Positions 18,462-28,100 of a stretch of DNA of 64,000 nt are shown in pieces. Each line of letters begins with the position of its first letter. The first letter of the stretch is position 1. The translations under genes were made by a program, and so were the position numbers. This stretch comes from Sellimonas catena (lineage in GTDB: Bacteria > Bacillota > Clostridia > Lachnospirales > Lachnospiraceae), in assembly GCF_045063725.1 (NCBI RefSeq), contig NZ_CP173695.1; one strand, written 5' to 3'. Under the pieces are notes generated by a model. It saw only the letters and a program-made list of their open reading frames with translations. It was not told the origin of the DNA and did not search any database.

Positions 18462-18493
18462 TAGGGAGAAAGTAGAGAAATCCCATGTATGAT
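18462..18493 (+). promoter_or_regulatory. Second copy of the response-regulator repeat plus -10 box, promoter of the ABC genes
   Basis: TAGGGAGAAAGTAGAGAAA (18462-18480) matches the repeat at 16509-16527 at 16 of 19 positions. It is followed, after exactly 7 bp, by TATGAT (18488-18493), the same spacing as in the first copy. It lies 20 bp after the kinase stop. Confidence 0.7.
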
Positions 18494-18523
18494 AAGGATA
18501 TCAAGAAGAAAGGAAGTGGACAG

Positions 18524-19429
18524 ATGAGCAGAAATGAAATGGAAATCCGGATTGAAGGATTGGAAAAATATTACGGGAAAAAGCATGCGCTGAAAAATGT
18601 GACACTTACGATTCCCTCCGGCATGTTTGGCCTGCTTGGGAGAAACGGGGCCGGGAAGACAACGTTGATGAAGGTGCTTGCCACGTTGATCGGAAAGCAG
18701 GGAGGAAAGGTGACCGTGTGCGGGATTCCGGTGGAAGAGGCGGCCAGGATCCGCAGAATCACAGGGTATCTGCCGCAGGAGTTTTCCATGTATCCCAACA
18801 TGGGAGTCTATGAAGCGATGGATTATCTCGGAGCCTTATCCAAAATGCCGAAAAAGGTGCGGAAGGAGCGGATCCCGGTTCTGTTGGAGAAGGTCAATCT
18901 TCAGGAGCATTACCGGACAAAAATCCGGGCTCTGTCAGGAGGAATGAAGCGGCGGCTTGGAATTGCCCAGGCCATTCTGCACGATCCGAAAGTTCTGATT
19001 GTAGATGAGCCGACAGCGGGGCTTGACCCGGAAGAAAGGGTACGGTTCCGGAATCTTCTCTGTGAAATTGCCGAGGACAGGATTGTGATTCTCTCTACCC
19101 ATATTGTCGGGGATATTGAGGCCACCTGCGAACAGATTGCCATCATGGATGAAGGAGAAATCTACTATAACGGCACGGTGATGGATCTGCTGCGGATGAC
19201 GGAAGGAAAAGTCTACACTGCACAGATCAGCAGGAAGGATCTTGCAAAGATGAAGGAGAATTATGTCCTGACCAGTATGCTGACCCAGGGAAATAATGTA
19301 ATGGTTCGTTTCCTTTCGGAGCAGAAGCCGCAGGTGGAAGCTTCGGCCTGCGAGCCGGGTGTGGAAGATGCGTATATGTATCTGATGCAGGAAAAGGAGG
19401 GATTTTCTCATGTTCTGGACCTTGTTTAG
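18524..19429 (+). CDS. ABC transporter ATP-binding protein
   Basis: A 301-residue ATPase of the export type: Walker A GRNGAGKTT (about 39-47), signature LSGGMKRR (about 136), Walker B LIVDEPTAGLDP (about 158), H-loop STHIVGD. ATG 18524 follows AAAGGAAG; an in-frame ATG at 18485 lies before the -10 box and is not used in this model. The C-terminal 80 residues are an extension of the kind seen in multidrug and bacitracin exporters (BcrA-like). It drives the two membrane proteins downstream. Confidence 0.9.
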   Translation: MSRNEMEIRIEGLEKYYGKKHALKNVTLTIPSGMFGLLGRNGAGKTTLMKVLATLIGKQGGKVTVCGIPVEEAARIRRITGYLPQEFSMYPNMGVYEAMDYLGALSKMPKKVRKERIPVLLEKVNLQEHYRTKIRALSGGMKRRLGIAQAILHDPKVLIVDEPTAGLDPEERVRFRNLLCEIAEDRIVILSTHIVGDIEATCEQIAIMDEGEIYYNGTVMDLLRMTEGKVYTAQISRKDLAKMKENYVLTSMLTQGNNVMVRFLSEQKPQVEASACEPGVEDAYMYLMQEKEGFSHVLDLV

Positions 19430-20692
19430 AAAAGAGTGCAGGATGCTGTTGAGAAGCCTGATTTTCTGGCTGTATGTTCTGGGGCCGCCCTTTTTTTCTT
19501 CAGCCAGATGGGGACGATCACCTTTGAGTCGAAGCCGGAACCTGAACAGGAAAGCTACGGACTGAAGATTTCCGACAAGAAGGAAGACCAGATAAGGGGG
19601 ACACTTGGACTTCTTGCCGAATCTTATCTCAATGATACCTTTACAACAGCACCGGTGGGATTTAACAAGCATGTCTCCTTGAGTGATGGAGAGAAGCAGG
19701 AGATCGAAACGATTCTCGAGGATACAACCGGCCTTTCGACAGAAGAGCTTGAGACCTGCTACGAGGAGTGGGTGAAAAGTCAGACCGTCGCGATGGAAGA
19801 TGGAAGCTACATGATGGTGGGCGGAAACTTTGTACTGGAACCGAAGGAGGGGCTTGCCTACGATACGTTTCTGACAGATATGCAGAAGGTCTGTGAGATC
19901 CTGGGACCGGGATCGGGTTTTACCGAGGAGGGAATCCGACAGAATGCTATGGTGGAAATGACTTATGAAGACGCCCTGGAAGAATACAACAATCTGCTGG
20001 AAAAAGACGGTCTGACCGGAGGGTACGCAAGACTGTTCTGCGACTATATGGGAATTATTCTGGCAGTCCTTCCTGTGTTTGTGGCCGTGACAAGAGAAAT
20101 CCGGGATAAACGGGCGCAGATGAAGGAACTGCTCTATGTAAGAAGGGCTTCCTCCTTTACGATTCTGTTCAGCAGGTATGCGGCGTTGTGCCTGTGCATG
20201 TTTGTACCGGTGCTTCTCCTGTCATGCTATCCTCTGGCGGAATGCGCCGGATTCGTGCAGGGAAAAGGAATTTCCCTGGATCTGACCGCCTTTTTCCGGT
20301 ACAGTTTTGGCTGGCTTCTTCCGACCATTCTTGTGGTGACGGCGCTTGGTATATTCCTGACAGAACTGACGGGAACGGCAGCGGGCGTCCTCGTGCAGGC
20401 AGCCTGGTGGTTTCTCTCGATTTTTGCAGGCAGCGATACGATGGGTGGAGGAGCCTACGGTATGAACCTGATCCCAAGACACAATACAGAGTTTAACTAC
20501 ACAGGATTCCACGATCAGTTTTCACAGCTTGCATTGAACCGGGGATTTTATGTAGTGCTGGCACTGGCACTTGTGACAGCGGCAGCCATGATTTTTGAGG
20601 CAAGAAGAAAGGGGAAATGGGGAAATGGAACGATATCTCGCGGCCGGAAAAGAGTACATCCGGCATCATCTGCCGCAGCAGGCACTCGTTAG
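19410..20692 (+). pseudogene. ABC transporter membrane protein, frameshifted near its start
   Basis: Starts at ATG 19410 behind AAAGGAGGG, overlapping the ATPase gene by 20 bp: FWTLFRKECRMLLRSLIFWL then runs out of frame near 19480. From there the other frame continues ALFFFSQMGTITFESKPEP and stays open to 20692. Adding one G to the GGGG of CTGGGGCCGCCC joins the two as VLGAALFFFSQMG. The protein would have an N-terminal membrane helix, a large extracytoplasmic segment of about 170 residues, then about six membrane helices. Its end overlaps the next gene by 68 bp, more than usual. Confidence 0.8.
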
Positions 20693-21251
20693 TGCCGTTC
20701 TGTTTGGCGCGGCTTCCCTGATTGTCGGAGTCGAGAATTTAAGTCAGGTGGAGACAGCACAGCTTCTGGATTTTTATGCCGTACTGCCCGGCATGATTCT
20801 TTTGATTCCGATTTTCCTTCCGGAACAGAATCCGGACATCCGGGATCTGATCCGGTCAAAATATACTTCCATGGGAAGCATTTATCTGATCCGGATTCTA
20901 CTAAGCGCTCTTGTGATGGTGCTTCTGACCACGGCTTTTGTGTGGATGCTGAAACAGGGCGGATGCAGTTTTCCAGCAGGGAAATTCTTTCTGGCAGCGC
21001 TTTCCGGAATGATTTTCCTGGGAGGACTGGGGGCCGCGGCTTACGCTCTGAGCGGAAATCCGGTCATCGGTTATATGGCATCTCTTGCATATTATCTGTT
21101 CGCTTTCGGGACCGGAGAAAAATATCTGGGCAACTGGTTTTTGTTTTCCTTGTCGGCGGGAGGCTATACAGAAAAAAGGTATCTGGCTGTGACCGGCCTT
21201 ATATGCCTCCTGATGGCAGTGTGGGTAAGTATTCATAAAGAACGATCCTGA
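20625..21251 (+). CDS. ABC transporter membrane protein
   Basis: A 208-residue protein with about six hydrophobic helices and no enzymatic motif, start chosen at ATG 20625 (MERYLAAGKEYIRHHL). It is probably the second membrane subunit of the exporter. It ends with a short basic tail (SIHKERS). Confidence 0.7.
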   Translation: MERYLAAGKEYIRHHLPQQALVSAVLFGAASLIVGVENLSQVETAQLLDFYAVLPGMILLIPIFLPEQNPDIRDLIRSKYTSMGSIYLIRILLSALVMVLLTTAFVWMLKQGGCSFPAGKFFLAALSGMIFLGGLGAAAYALSGNPVIGYMASLAYYLFAFGTGEKYLGNWFLFSLSAGGYTEKRYLAVTGLICLLMAVWVSIHKERS

Positions 21252-21320
21252 AAAAGAAGCACTTGCCTTTTCTGGAAATCGGAGTAAGATAATAGAAGAC
21301 CGATGCAAAGGAGAAGGATA

Positions 21321-21665
21321 ATGGAACGAGTGATTGTAATTGCAGTGTTTATCTGCATGATGATGACGGCGCTTCTGATTGCCCACGCAGTGGTCTTTAC
21401 TGTTCTGGGTGAAAAATGCGTCTGGCTGATTAAAAGTTACCGGGATCTTCCAAAGGAGAAACAGAATCTCTATGATCCGGGCCTTGTTGTAAACGGGGCA
21501 AGAAACGGACTTGTGTTGTGGGCACTGTGGTTTGTGCTCGGAGCCGTGCTTTCCTATGTGCTGACACCGTTTCTTGTAGTGGTATTTCTCGGCGTATGGC
21601 TGGCGGCTTTCTTTTCCGGCAGAAGCTTTAAGGAAAAAAAGTACGAAAAATATAAAAGGTCTTGA
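21321..21665 (+). CDS. Small membrane protein of unknown function
   Basis: A 114-residue protein with two or three membrane helices (VIVIAVFICMMMTALLIAHA; LVLWALWFVLGAVLSYVL) and a basic C-terminus. ATG 21321 follows AAGGAGAAGG. It is 70 bp after the exporter genes and may be co-transcribed. The promoter of the aspS leader overlaps its stop codon. Confidence 0.7.
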   Translation: MERVIVIAVFICMMMTALLIAHAVVFTVLGEKCVWLIKSYRDLPKEKQNLYDPGLVVNGARNGLVLWALWFVLGAVLSYVLTPFLVVVFLGVWLAAFFSGRSFKEKKYEKYKRS

Positions 21666-21690
21666 CAGAGCACTCCTTTCGATCTAGAAT
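21662..21690 (+). promoter_or_regulatory. Predicted promoter of the aspS leader
   Basis: Consensus TTGACA (21662-21667), exactly 17 bp, TAGAAT (21685-21690). It predicts a transcription start near 21697, just upstream of the leader ribosome site AAAGGAG (21702-21708). Confidence 0.8.
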
Positions 21691-21719
21691 GAAGAAAATC
21701 GAAAGGAGCTGCTTTTTGT

Positions 21720-21776
21720 ATGAGCCCGGTATTAATGAATCAGTTTGTAAGTATGAACAGGGACGACGATAGGTAG
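21720..21776 (+). CDS. Leader peptide with Asp codons upstream of aspS
   Basis: An 18-residue ORF, MSPVLMNQFVSMNRDDDR, ends at TAG 21774-21776. It has its own ribosome site AAAGGAG 11 bases upstream and lies just inside the predicted transcript. Three consecutive Asp codons (GAC GAC GAT, 21762-21770) and two Asn codons sit near the end, and the downstream gene is an Asp-tRNA synthetase. This is the layout of a ribosome-stalling attenuator leader. It shows no similarity to a structural protein. Confidence 0.65.
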   Translation: MSPVLMNQFVSMNRDDDR

Positions 21777-21895
21777 CGCTTGTATTGTGAGAGAGTTCAC
21801 AGGTACAAGCGCTTCTTGTGTTGTACCTGTGTGGAAGAAATAGAAACAGAATCACACAGGATGAGGAGAAATCTTGTGTGGTTCTGTTTTTTTGT
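21777..21895 (+). promoter_or_regulatory. Transcription attenuator of aspS with mutually exclusive stems
   Basis: Five segments can pair alternately. Segment 1 GCGCTTGTA (21777-21785) pairs with segment 2 TACAAGCGC (21804-21812). Segment 2, as CACAGGTACAA (21798-21808), pairs perfectly with segment 3 TTGTACCTGTG (21821-21831). Segment 3 CCTGTGTG (21826-21833) pairs with segment 4 CACACAGG (21853-21860). Segment 4 is the 5' arm of an 18-bp terminator stem (21845-21888, two G-U pairs) followed by seven T. A stem choice therefore decides termination before aspS. No T-box sequence was seen. Confidence 0.7.
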
Positions 21896-22052
21896 TACCG
21901 AAAAGCCAAAGGTACAGCCAACAGCTCTTTTTATTCTGGCAGGAAAGGTTGTGATCGAATGGGACATAAAGACGATGCCCACATGGATGAGGGTCCGGAC
22001 GGAAGAGAAGAAAAGACGATCAGAAATTCATGAAAGGGTAAGGAAAAGAAAG

Positions 22053-23384
22053 ATGGAAGAAATCAGATATATCGAAGGAAACGTAAAAAATCAGCAGGAG
22101 GAACTCAGCCTTCTGGAGCATGCAGGGGAGATTGTGGAGATACACGGAAGCATTTACAAAATCCGGAAGATGAGAGGGTTTGCATTTGTGCTGCTGCGGA
22201 CGGCAAAACACGTGATTCAGTGTGTCTATTCCGAAGAAAAGGCATCCTTTTCGCTGGAGGAACTGGAAGAGGAAAGCTGCGTGATCTTCCAGGCGGAAGT
22301 GGTGAAGGAAGAGCGGTCACGGACCGGTGTGGAGCTGCATCTGATCGGGATGGAAGTACTCTCAAGGCCGTATGAAAAAAGCCCGGTGGTCATCAATCAA
22401 AAGCAGGTGGACACATCCATCGCCACGCTGCTTGACTATCGTCCGGTGACACTTCGCAATGAAAAAGAACGTGCCATTTTCCGGATTCAGAACGGCATTA
22501 CCAACGCGGTACGCAGATTTTTGCAAGGAAAGGGATTTACGGAGATTCATACACCGAAGATCGGATCCGCAGGAGCCGAAGGCGGAGCTAATATTTTCCG
22601 GCTGGACTATTTTGGAAAGGAAGCGTATCTGGCACAGAGCCCGCAGTTTTATAAGCAGATGATGGTAGGCGTCTACGAGAGAGTCTTTGAGATTGCGCCG
22701 GTATTCCGGGCGGAGAAACATGACACCTCCAGACATTTAAACGAGTATACAAGCGTGGACTTTGAGATGGGATATGTGACGAGAGTGGAAGAGCTGATGG
22801 AGATGGAGGCTGCGATGCTGAAATTTGTATTCGCTTCTCTGAAAGAAGAGTGCCAGGAAGAGCTTGCCCTCCTTCAGGTGGAGATTCCGGAATGGAAAGA
22901 AATCCCGGCGATTCCATTTGCCAAAGCAAAAGAGATTGTGGCCAAGATTCGGAAAAGAGCGGTGGAGGAGCCGGAAGACCTGGAACCGGAAGAAGAAAAG
23001 CTGCTTTCCGAATGGATTCTAAAAGAGACCGGAAGCGAGCTTGTCTTTGTAACCGAATATCCGGAGAAAAAGCGTCCATTTTATGCTATGGACAGCGAGA
23101 CAAATCCGAATGTGACAAAAAGTTTCGACCTTCTTTACAAAGGTCTGGAAGTCACGACAGGAGGGCTTCGGATTCACAATTACGAAGAACAGGTGGCGAA
23201 GATGAAACGAAGAGGCATGCATCCGGAAGTGTTTGAAAGCTATCTCATGGCACATAAGTGCGGACTGCCGCCGCACGGAGGCCTGGGACTTGGACTGGAA
23301 CGATTTACAAGCAGGCTGCTTGGCTTTGAAAATGTGCGCCGGGCATCCCTGTTTCCAAGAGACATCCACCGGCTGGTGCCGTAG
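22053..23384 (+). CDS. aspS: Aspartyl-tRNA synthetase, archaeal/type 2 (possibly nondiscriminating)
   Basis: Class II synthetase that charges tRNA-Asp. The 443 residues have an N-terminal OB-fold anticodon domain (EIHGSIYKIRKMRGFAFVLLR split over strands), then the catalytic core with motif 2 FRAEKHDTSRHLNEY and motif 3 GLGLERF. The length and SAGAEGGANIF region match the archaeal-type AspRS rather than the 590-residue bacterial type, which carries a GAD insert. Such enzymes often also charge tRNA-Asn for GatCAB transamidation. The frame is open upstream of 22053 across the attenuator, but that stretch is not protein-like; ATG 22053 precedes the conserved region. Confidence 0.88.
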   Translation: MEEIRYIEGNVKNQQEELSLLEHAGEIVEIHGSIYKIRKMRGFAFVLLRTAKHVIQCVYSEEKASFSLEELEEESCVIFQAEVVKEERSRTGVELHLIGMEVLSRPYEKSPVVINQKQVDTSIATLLDYRPVTLRNEKERAIFRIQNGITNAVRRFLQGKGFTEIHTPKIGSAGAEGGANIFRLDYFGKEAYLAQSPQFYKQMMVGVYERVFEIAPVFRAEKHDTSRHLNEYTSVDFEMGYVTRVEELMEMEAAMLKFVFASLKEECQEELALLQVEIPEWKEIPAIPFAKAKEIVAKIRKRAVEEPEDLEPEEEKLLSEWILKETGSELVFVTEYPEKKRPFYAMDSETNPNVTKSFDLLYKGLEVTTGGLRIHNYEEQVAKMKRRGMHPEVFESYLMAHKCGLPPHGGLGLGLERFTSRLLGFENVRRASLFPRDIHRLVP

Positions 23385-23390
23385 GAAAGT

Positions 23391-23434
23391 AAAGCGAAGA
23401 CTGTGCGGAACGGAATCCGCACAGCCTTCGCTTT
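23391..23434 (+). terminator. Bidirectional terminator between aspS and the convergent gene
   Basis: A long stem AAAGCGAAGACTGTGCGGA / TCCGCACAGCCTTCGCTTT (one bulge) with a short ACGGA loop. It overlaps the stop of the minus-strand gene. Confidence 0.8.
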
Positions 23435-24266
23435 AGTCTACCGGAGATTCCCAGGTTTCCAGAATGGCATCCAGTTTCTCCTGGCTCAGTGAAATGATCC
23501 GGTGGTTTGCGTCAAAATAAGTTTTTTCAGAAACCGCGTTCATGAAGTCTTCGTAACGGACAGTACGCTGATTCTTCAGCATGAGATACCAGTCCTCAAT
23601 CCCCTTGATCTGATCAAGAATAATATAAGGTTCTGTCGGCAGGACGGTCGGAAGATCTGCTTCAGTAAAATAAATTCCGACCAGCCGTTCCTTCACGCGG
23701 TATACTTTCGGAGCTGCGTAATACACATCCTGCGACTGTAGATAATGCAGAAGTTCCCCAAGACGATCCAGGTCATTGCCGATGTAGTCGAATTCATGTT
23801 TTCCAAGAGAGATCGGAAAGCAGATTCCGAAAACCTGAAAATGCTTGTATTCGTTCTTGCTGATTTCCTGATTCAGATCGTCCAGAGCGCCCATGGATGC
23901 GTTCGCATCATTCTGCATCAATGTATCGATGTCACGGAGTGTCTGTGTCTGGCCTTCCAGAATAAACTGTTTTGTTTTCAGTGTGGTGCAAAGAAGCTTG
24001 ACCACTTCATAGAAACGGCGGATTTCCGCTTTGCTGGTAGGAAGGCTGAGCTTCAGGGAAATTGCATTTTCGTTTACGGAGAGCTCCATCCCTCTTGCAA
24101 GTTTTTCCGGATCATACAGAAGGGTACAGTTCCCGGTTTCACGCTCTATGAGCCGGAAATTTTCATCGGCGGTCCCATAAGACAAGCCGGACAGACGGAT
24201 CACATCCTCCAGGGTCAACGGTTTTCTGAAAATAGATTTTTGACGGATCTCTACAGTTACGGACAT
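23433..24266 (-). CDS. DUF4299 family protein
   Basis: A 277-residue soluble protein, start at 24266 (MSVTVEIRQKSIFRKPLTLE) placed where the family usually begins. I associate its pattern with DUF4299 (LEDVIRLSGLSYGTADENFRL, DLDRLGELLHYLQSQ), a family in Firmicutes with no assigned function. No catalytic motif was recognised. It is transcribed away from the 53-bp repeat array. Confidence 0.65.
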   Translation of the reverse strand: MSVTVEIRQKSIFRKPLTLEDVIRLSGLSYGTADENFRLIERETGNCTLLYDPEKLARGMELSVNENAISLKLSLPTSKAEIRRFYEVVKLLCTTLKTKQFILEGQTQTLRDIDTLMQNDANASMGALDDLNQEISKNEYKHFQVFGICFPISLGKHEFDYIGNDLDRLGELLHYLQSQDVYYAAPKVYRVKERLVGIYFTEADLPTVLPTEPYIILDQIKGIEDWYLMLKNQRTVRYEDFMNAVSEKTYFDANHRIISLSQEKLDAILETWESPVD

Positions 24267-24334
24267 AGGATCACCCCTGATTTCATTATACAATAAGGAA
24301 AGGAGGAGAGCAATCGGAAAGCATTTCCCTGGCA

Positions 24335-24722
24335 GAACCGTAGACACGGGCGATTAAGTACGGTTAGCCGGTCAATTTTGTTGTAAGAACCGTAGTCATG
24401 TGCGATATAGTACGGTTAGCTGATCGATTTTTGCTGTAAGAACTGTAGTCATGCGCAATATAGTACGGTTGCCAGATCAATTTTCGCTGTAGACACCGTA
24501 GTCACGAGGGGTTTAGTACGGTTCCCAGGGCAATTTTCGTTGTAAGCACCGTAGGCACGAGCAGTTTAGTACGGTTGCCAGATCAATTTTTGTTGTAGGC
24601 ACCGTAGACACGGACGATATAGTACGGTTAGCCGGTCAATTTTTGTTGCAAGAACCGTCGTCACCCACAATTTACTACTGTTCTAAAAGAGAGTTTCCTT
24701 GACAGAACCGTAGTTTTATCGC
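24335..24722 (+). repeat. 53-bp tandem repeat array, about 7.5 degenerate copies with internal inverted repeats
   Basis: Units begin at 24335 (52 bp), 24387, 24440, 24493, 24546, 24599, 24652 (53 bp each) and 24705 (partial). Most carry ACCGTA, 16 bases, TACGGT, forming an inverted repeat, followed by an AT-rich spacer containing GATCAATTTTTGTTGTA. Unit 7 is diverged. A sequence resembling the unit-7 tail (TTTCC[CT]TGGCA-like) also precedes unit 1. Spacers are not unique, so this is not CRISPR. No ORF runs through it. The array is chromosomal, about 100 bp outside the left end of the ICE. Confidence 0.92.
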
Positions 24723-24818
24723 ACAGACGGATAACTGGCGATGATCTTCTAAGTCAGGTAAGAACTAGATAGTGAAAGAGCAGGAAATATAGAAAATTGA
24801 AACGAGAAAATTCAGAGA

Positions 24819-24836
24819 ATTAGCACTCGAGTATTG
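24819..24836 (+). other. Left attachment core (attL) of the ICE
   Basis: ATTAGCACTCGAGTATTG; matches the right core at 16 of 18 positions, differing in the middle (GAG versus AAC), as Tn916-type coupling sequences do. It includes the CIRCE half-site TTAGCACTC. Confidence 0.75.
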
Positions 24837-24954
24837 TTATTACAGCGTAGCTTTTGTCTTAGTTCATAGAGTGCCGTAAAGTGCCTATTTACAGGCTTTT
24901 CACGGGTTTTATGAATTTATCACATTTCATCAAAAATCGTCAATATACAAAAAT

Positions 24955-24977
24955 TTGGTGTCAAAATTGGTGTCAAA
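24955..24977 (+). repeat. Left integrase arm-type sites
   Basis: Two direct copies of TTGGTGTCAAA at 24955-24965 and 24967-24977, about 119 bp inside attL. The same 11-mer occurs twice at the right end. Confidence 0.75.
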
Positions 24978-25132
24978 TAACCTTGATTTGAGATTTTGAT
25001 GAGTAACACATCAGTAAAAAAATTGAATATTTTATAGACTATGGAACGCCTAAAATGACGTTCCTTTTCTATTTCCAGCCGTTCTTATTGGACGGCTATT
25101 TTATTACTCAAAATGAAAGGAGCATTAGACTT

Positions 25133-28100
25133 ATGAAAAAGATGTTAAAACGATTGTGTACGGGCTTCTTAGCTCTTGCGACTGTCGTTACTGCTTTACC
25201 GACTACACCCGTTCATGCAGAAAGCAAGCAATACTGGACGGAAAGTGCGGAGCGTGTCGGTATCATTGAAAAAGTAATGAATGACGGTTCTATCGGTTCG
25301 ACATTCAATGAGGGCTATATGAAAGTCGAGGGCGAAACTGCCTATTGTATTGACATCAATACAGATTTTAAGAACGGCTACAAGACCAGAGCTGACGCAA
25401 GCTCATGCATGAGTGCCGACCAGATTTCAGATGTGGCGTTATCTTTAGAGTATGTCAAACAGTATGGCGAAGCTCATAAGGAACTGAACTACAAGCAAGT
25501 CTATCTGTTGGAACAATGTGTTGTCTGGCAGAGATTGAGCGTACATCTTGTCTGGCAATGTGATAACGTGCGAGCTTCTTATGATGAAATACCAAAGGCT
25601 ACGCAGGACGAAGTTTTCGCTGGTGCAAAAGCCTTTGTCAAAGAAAATAAAGGACGCTATGAATGTGGCGGTTATATCTACTCTGGCGAGGGGCAGGAAT
25701 TGGGACAATTCTGGGCGAAACTGAATGTCGGAAATGCGAAACTGCAAAAGACTTCCAGTAATACCAGCATTACAGACGGTAACGGAAATTACTCTATCGC
25801 TGGTGCGACCTATGGTGTCTTTGCTGATAAGAATTGCACAAAACAGCTTGCCACCCTTACGACTGATGAAAACGGAAATACAGATGTTGTAGAGGTAAAG
25901 GCAGGCACAGTTTATATCAAGGAATTATCCGCACCAGCAGGATATAAAGTAGATAAAACGGTATATTCCTTAAAGGTTGAAGCTGGAAAAACAGCGACTT
26001 TGAAAGTATCAGATACACCAAAAGTAACAGACACTTTGATTGAGCTTTTCAAGATAGATATGGAAACACAGAAAGACAATCCGCAGGGAAACGCTTCTTT
26101 AGCAGGTGCGGAATTTACATGGAAGTATTATGCTGGCTTCTACAATAAAGACAATCTCCCTGCCGAAGCTACTCGTACATGGGTTACAAAGACAATCGCT
26201 GAAACTGACAGCGACGGAACAACCCACTACATCACAAAATTAGCGGACGCATACAAGGTGTCTGGCGACAGCTTCTATATGCAGGACGGTAAAGCCGTTC
26301 TTCCTTTAGGAACACTAACCGTTGAAGAAACAAAAGCTCCAAACGGCTACTTGTTAGACGGTGCATATATGCAGGCTGGCGATAAGTCCGAACAGATTAA
26401 GGGCTTATATGTAACACAGATTACCGAGGACGGCGACCTTGCCGTATTATCTGGAAGTAACCAGTTTTCCGTATCAGACAAGGTTATCCGTGGCGGTGTG
26501 AAAATTCAGAAACGAGATTTAGAAACGGGCGATACGAAGCCACAAGGAAGTGCCACTTTGAAAGATACTGCCTTTGACATCATTTCCTTAAATGATAATT
26601 CTGTTTTGGTTGAGGGCAAGCTATACAAGAAAAATGAAGTCGTAAAAACTATTCGTACAGATATTGAGGGTGTCGCTTCTACTGCTTCTGACCTCTTACC
26701 TTATGGAAACTTCCGTATCGTTGAAAGTGAAGCTCCAAACGGATATTTGACAGACGGTGCAAAGCCGATTGATTTTACAATCACAGAAAATGGAAAAATC
26801 GTGGACTTAACCGAAAAAGCCCATTCTATCTATAATCAGATTAAGCGTGGAGATATTGAGGGGGTAAAAATCGGTGCAGGCACACACAAGCGTCTTGCTG
26901 ATGTTCCTTTTAGGATCACAAGCAAGACGACTGGGGAAAGTCATGTTGTAGTAACTGATGATAACGGGCAATTCTCCACTTCTGCTGAATGGGCTTCACA
27001 TAAGCACAATACCAACGCAGGAAAGAACAGCGAGGACGGTGTGTGGTTTGGAACTTCTGAACCAGACGACAGCAAGGGTGCATTACCTTATGATACCTAC
27101 ATCATTGAAGAAATGCGTTGCGAAAGCAACAAAGGCTTTGAGCTTATCCCACCTTTTGAAATCGTGGTATCAAGAAATAACCTTGTGATTGATTTAGGAA
27201 CGCTGACTGATGAATACGAAAAAGAAATCTCTATCCATACCACAGCGACCAGTAAGGACGGCGAAAAGACAATCCTTGCAGGAAAAGAGGTTACGATTGT
27301 TGATACCATCAAATTAAACGGACTTACAAAAGGTACAAAATATCAGCTCAAAGGCTGGCAGATGTTAAAGGAAGAAAACGCCGAGCTTATCATTGACGGG
27401 AAACGTGTAGAAAACGATTATACCTTTGTCGCTGATGAGGAAGAAATGAAAGTGGAAATTTCCTATACATTCAATGCGTCTGCTTTAGGTGGCAAGAACC
27501 TTGTTACCTTTGAAGAATTGTATGATTTCAGCAATCCAGACGAACCCGTAAAAGTTGCAGAACACAAAGACATTGAGGACGACGGGCAGACGGTACTTAT
27601 CACAGAGCGTATCATCAAGATACATACTACCGCTACCGATAAGGACGGCAACAAAGAGCTTGAAGCAGGAAAAAAGGTAACAATCATTGATACCGTAACC
27701 TTAGAGGGCTTAGAAGTCGGTACACAGTACAAACTTGTGGGCTGGCAGATGTTGAAAGAAGAAAATGCAGAACTTCTTATCAATGGAAAGCGTGTGGAAA
27801 GTGATTATATGTTTACCGCTGACAGCGAAACTATGAAAGTGGAAGTTTCCTTTACCTTTGACGCTACTTCCCTTGACGGCAAACAGCTTGTAACTTTTGA
27901 AGAATTGTACGATTTGAGCAATCCAGACGAGCCGAAGAAAGTTACCGAGCATAAGGAGATTGAGGATAAGGGACAGACAATTACCTTTAAGGAAAAGCCA
28001 GAAGAACCAGAGAAACCCGAAACCCCACCGACACCAGAAAAGCCTAGCAGACCTAGCGACAGTCCCAAAACGGGCGACAGTACAAATGTAATGGCATTTA

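Larger units (their letters stand above)
24723..25132. other. Chromosome-ICE junction and ICE left end without genes
   Basis: Holds about 95 bp of AT-rich chromosome, the left attachment core (24819-24836), the left integrase arm sites (24955-24977) and the promoter region of the surface-protein gene. No coding signal was found in it. Confidence 0.7.

Noticed and set aside
21780..22052. Upstream extension of the aspS reading frame
   Set aside because: It lies over the attenuator stems and has no similarity to AspRS N-termini; the start at 22053 is more plausible.
24335..24722. Possible CRISPR array
   Set aside because: The whole 53-bp unit is repeated, including the spacer-like part, and the copies are degenerate. 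No cas gene is nearby.
24820..24828. An independent CIRCE site at the left ICE end
   Set aside because: Only the left arm TTAGCACTC is present; no complementary arm follows at 9-bp spacing, so it is better explained as the attachment core.
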